From assembly GCA_002256685.1 (NCBI GenBank), contig NQJH01000216.1, positions 1 through 5,864 of the forward strand: a stretch of DNA of 5,864 nt, written 5' to 3'. Position 1 is the first letter of the stretch. The number at the start of each line of letters is the position of its first letter. The position numbers and the translations under genes were made by a program. Of the stretch, positions 5,488 through 5,864 are shown piece by piece. A model generated the notes under the pieces. That model was not told the DNA's origin, made no database searches, and was given only the letters and a program-made list of their open reading frames with translations. This DNA comes from Methylococcaceae bacterium NSP1-2 (GTDB taxonomy: Bacteria > Pseudomonadota > Gammaproteobacteria > Methylococcales > Methylomonadaceae).

Positions 5488-5864
5488 GCGTCATACAACG
5501 GTTTATCGGCTTCTTCTCTGATTTTTTGGGTAAATTCTCGAATCTCCGCCATGAACACATCGGGATCATAATCGTTATGTTCTATTTTTTTCAGCTTGGC
5601 TTCCCATTCACCGGTGAGCGCGGCAGACTTTAAGCTATCATTGCTAATCAACGAAATTAGCTGTCGCCCTGATTCGGTGCTGATAAGATTTTTTTTCTGC
5701 CGCTGAATATAATGCCGAGTAATTAAGGTCTCAATAATTGATGCGCGAGTTGCGGGTGTACCGAGCCCTTTTTCTTTCAGGGCTTCTTTCAGGATTTCAT
5801 CATCACAGGTTTTGCCCGCTGATTCCATCATACCTAATAAGGTGGCTTCATTGTACGGTTTGGG
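5325..5864 (-). CDS. topB: DNA topoisomerase III, end of catalytic core, frameshifted and cut by edge
   Basis: Type IA topoisomerase III decatenates DNA through a transient 5'-phosphotyrosine cut in one strand. Only the end of the core is present; the catalytic Tyr lies to the right of the window. Typical family motifs are the opening KPYNEATLL, then MESAGKTCDDE, KGLGTPATRASIIE (about 5727-5771), HYIQRQKKNL, ST(E)SGRQLI and LTGEWEAKL. The match to TopB-type enzymes is strong, including GLGTPATR, where topoisomerases of this class have GLGT(P/E)ATR. Homology ends at DKPLYDAA (5484-5507). After that the frame reads unrelated residues for about 53 codons to a stop at 5325-5327, while the expected zinc ribbon continues in the other frame. 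If unshifted, the product would lack both zinc ribbons and carry an abnormal tail. The gene is convergent with the c-di-GMP gene. Plasmid and ICE copies of topB exist, but nothing here shows mobility. Confidence 0.88.
   Translation of the reverse strand, partial: PKPYNEATLLGMMESAGKTCDDEILKEALKEKGLGTPATRASIIETLITRHYIQRQKKNLISTESGRQLISLISNDSLKSAALTGEWEAKLKKIEHNDYDPDVFMAEIREFTQKIREEADKPLYDAAIVHCVSSRLSKAEKATAVVLGKTAVRLCYGNSFTAYRLIKTSLGSYCKTSAH

Noticed and set aside
1609..5864. ssb and topB as part of an integrative conjugative element
   Set aside because: ICEs can carry ssb and topB, but here they are convergent or divergent around a signalling gene, next to the housekeeping gene lnt, with no integrase, relaxase or attachment site.

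Overview
The window looks like chromosomal DNA of a moderately AT-rich (by eye about 40 percent GC) gammaproteobacterium-like organism. The pointers are an apolipoprotein N-acyltransferase (Lnt), so a Gram-negative envelope; an SSB with an acidic DDDIPF tip; and a large membrane-bound c-di-GMP enzyme of MHYT-PAS-GGDEF-EAL architecture. Sulfur-oxidising or methanotrophic gammaproteobacteria such as the Thiotrichales or Methylococcales would fit, but the genus is a guess. No insertion sequence, tRNA, rRNA or CRISPR array was seen.

Left part (1-2061), all on the minus strand: ssb is followed by an unrecognised 120-residue gene and then lnt, which runs off the left edge just before its expected catalytic cysteine. 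The spacing (51 and 28 bp) suggests one transcript. An imperfect hairpin fills the ssb-orf120 gap and touches the GTG start of the small gene.

Middle (2062-2423): a 362-bp divergent intergenic region. It holds a good candidate sigma70 promoter for ssb (TTGCCA, 16 bp, GATAAT on the minus strand), a weaker candidate promoter facing the other way, a GTATTC dyad between the elements of that weaker promoter, a pair of 11-bp direct repeats, and a short degenerate echo of the start of the following gene.

Right-centre (2424-4919, plus strand): an 831-residue membrane sensor protein predicted to both make and degrade c-di-GMP. Both catalytic domains keep their key motifs, but the GGDEF domain lacks the RxxD inhibitory site.

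Right part (4945-5864, minus strand): the C-terminal third or so of a DNA topoisomerase III (TopB-type), convergent with the c-di-GMP gene. It is split by a -1 frameshift near 5484-5490, exactly between the topoisomerase core and two tandem zinc-ribbon modules. ssb and topB both act in single-stranded DNA metabolism, but they flank the signalling gene with separate promoters, so shared regulation is not implied. Nothing in the window amounts to a clearly new system. The items most worth a second look are the topB frameshift with its duplicated zinc ribbons, the domain combination of the c-di-GMP protein, the unknown gene between ssb and lnt, and the dyad and repeat structure of the divergent promoter region.
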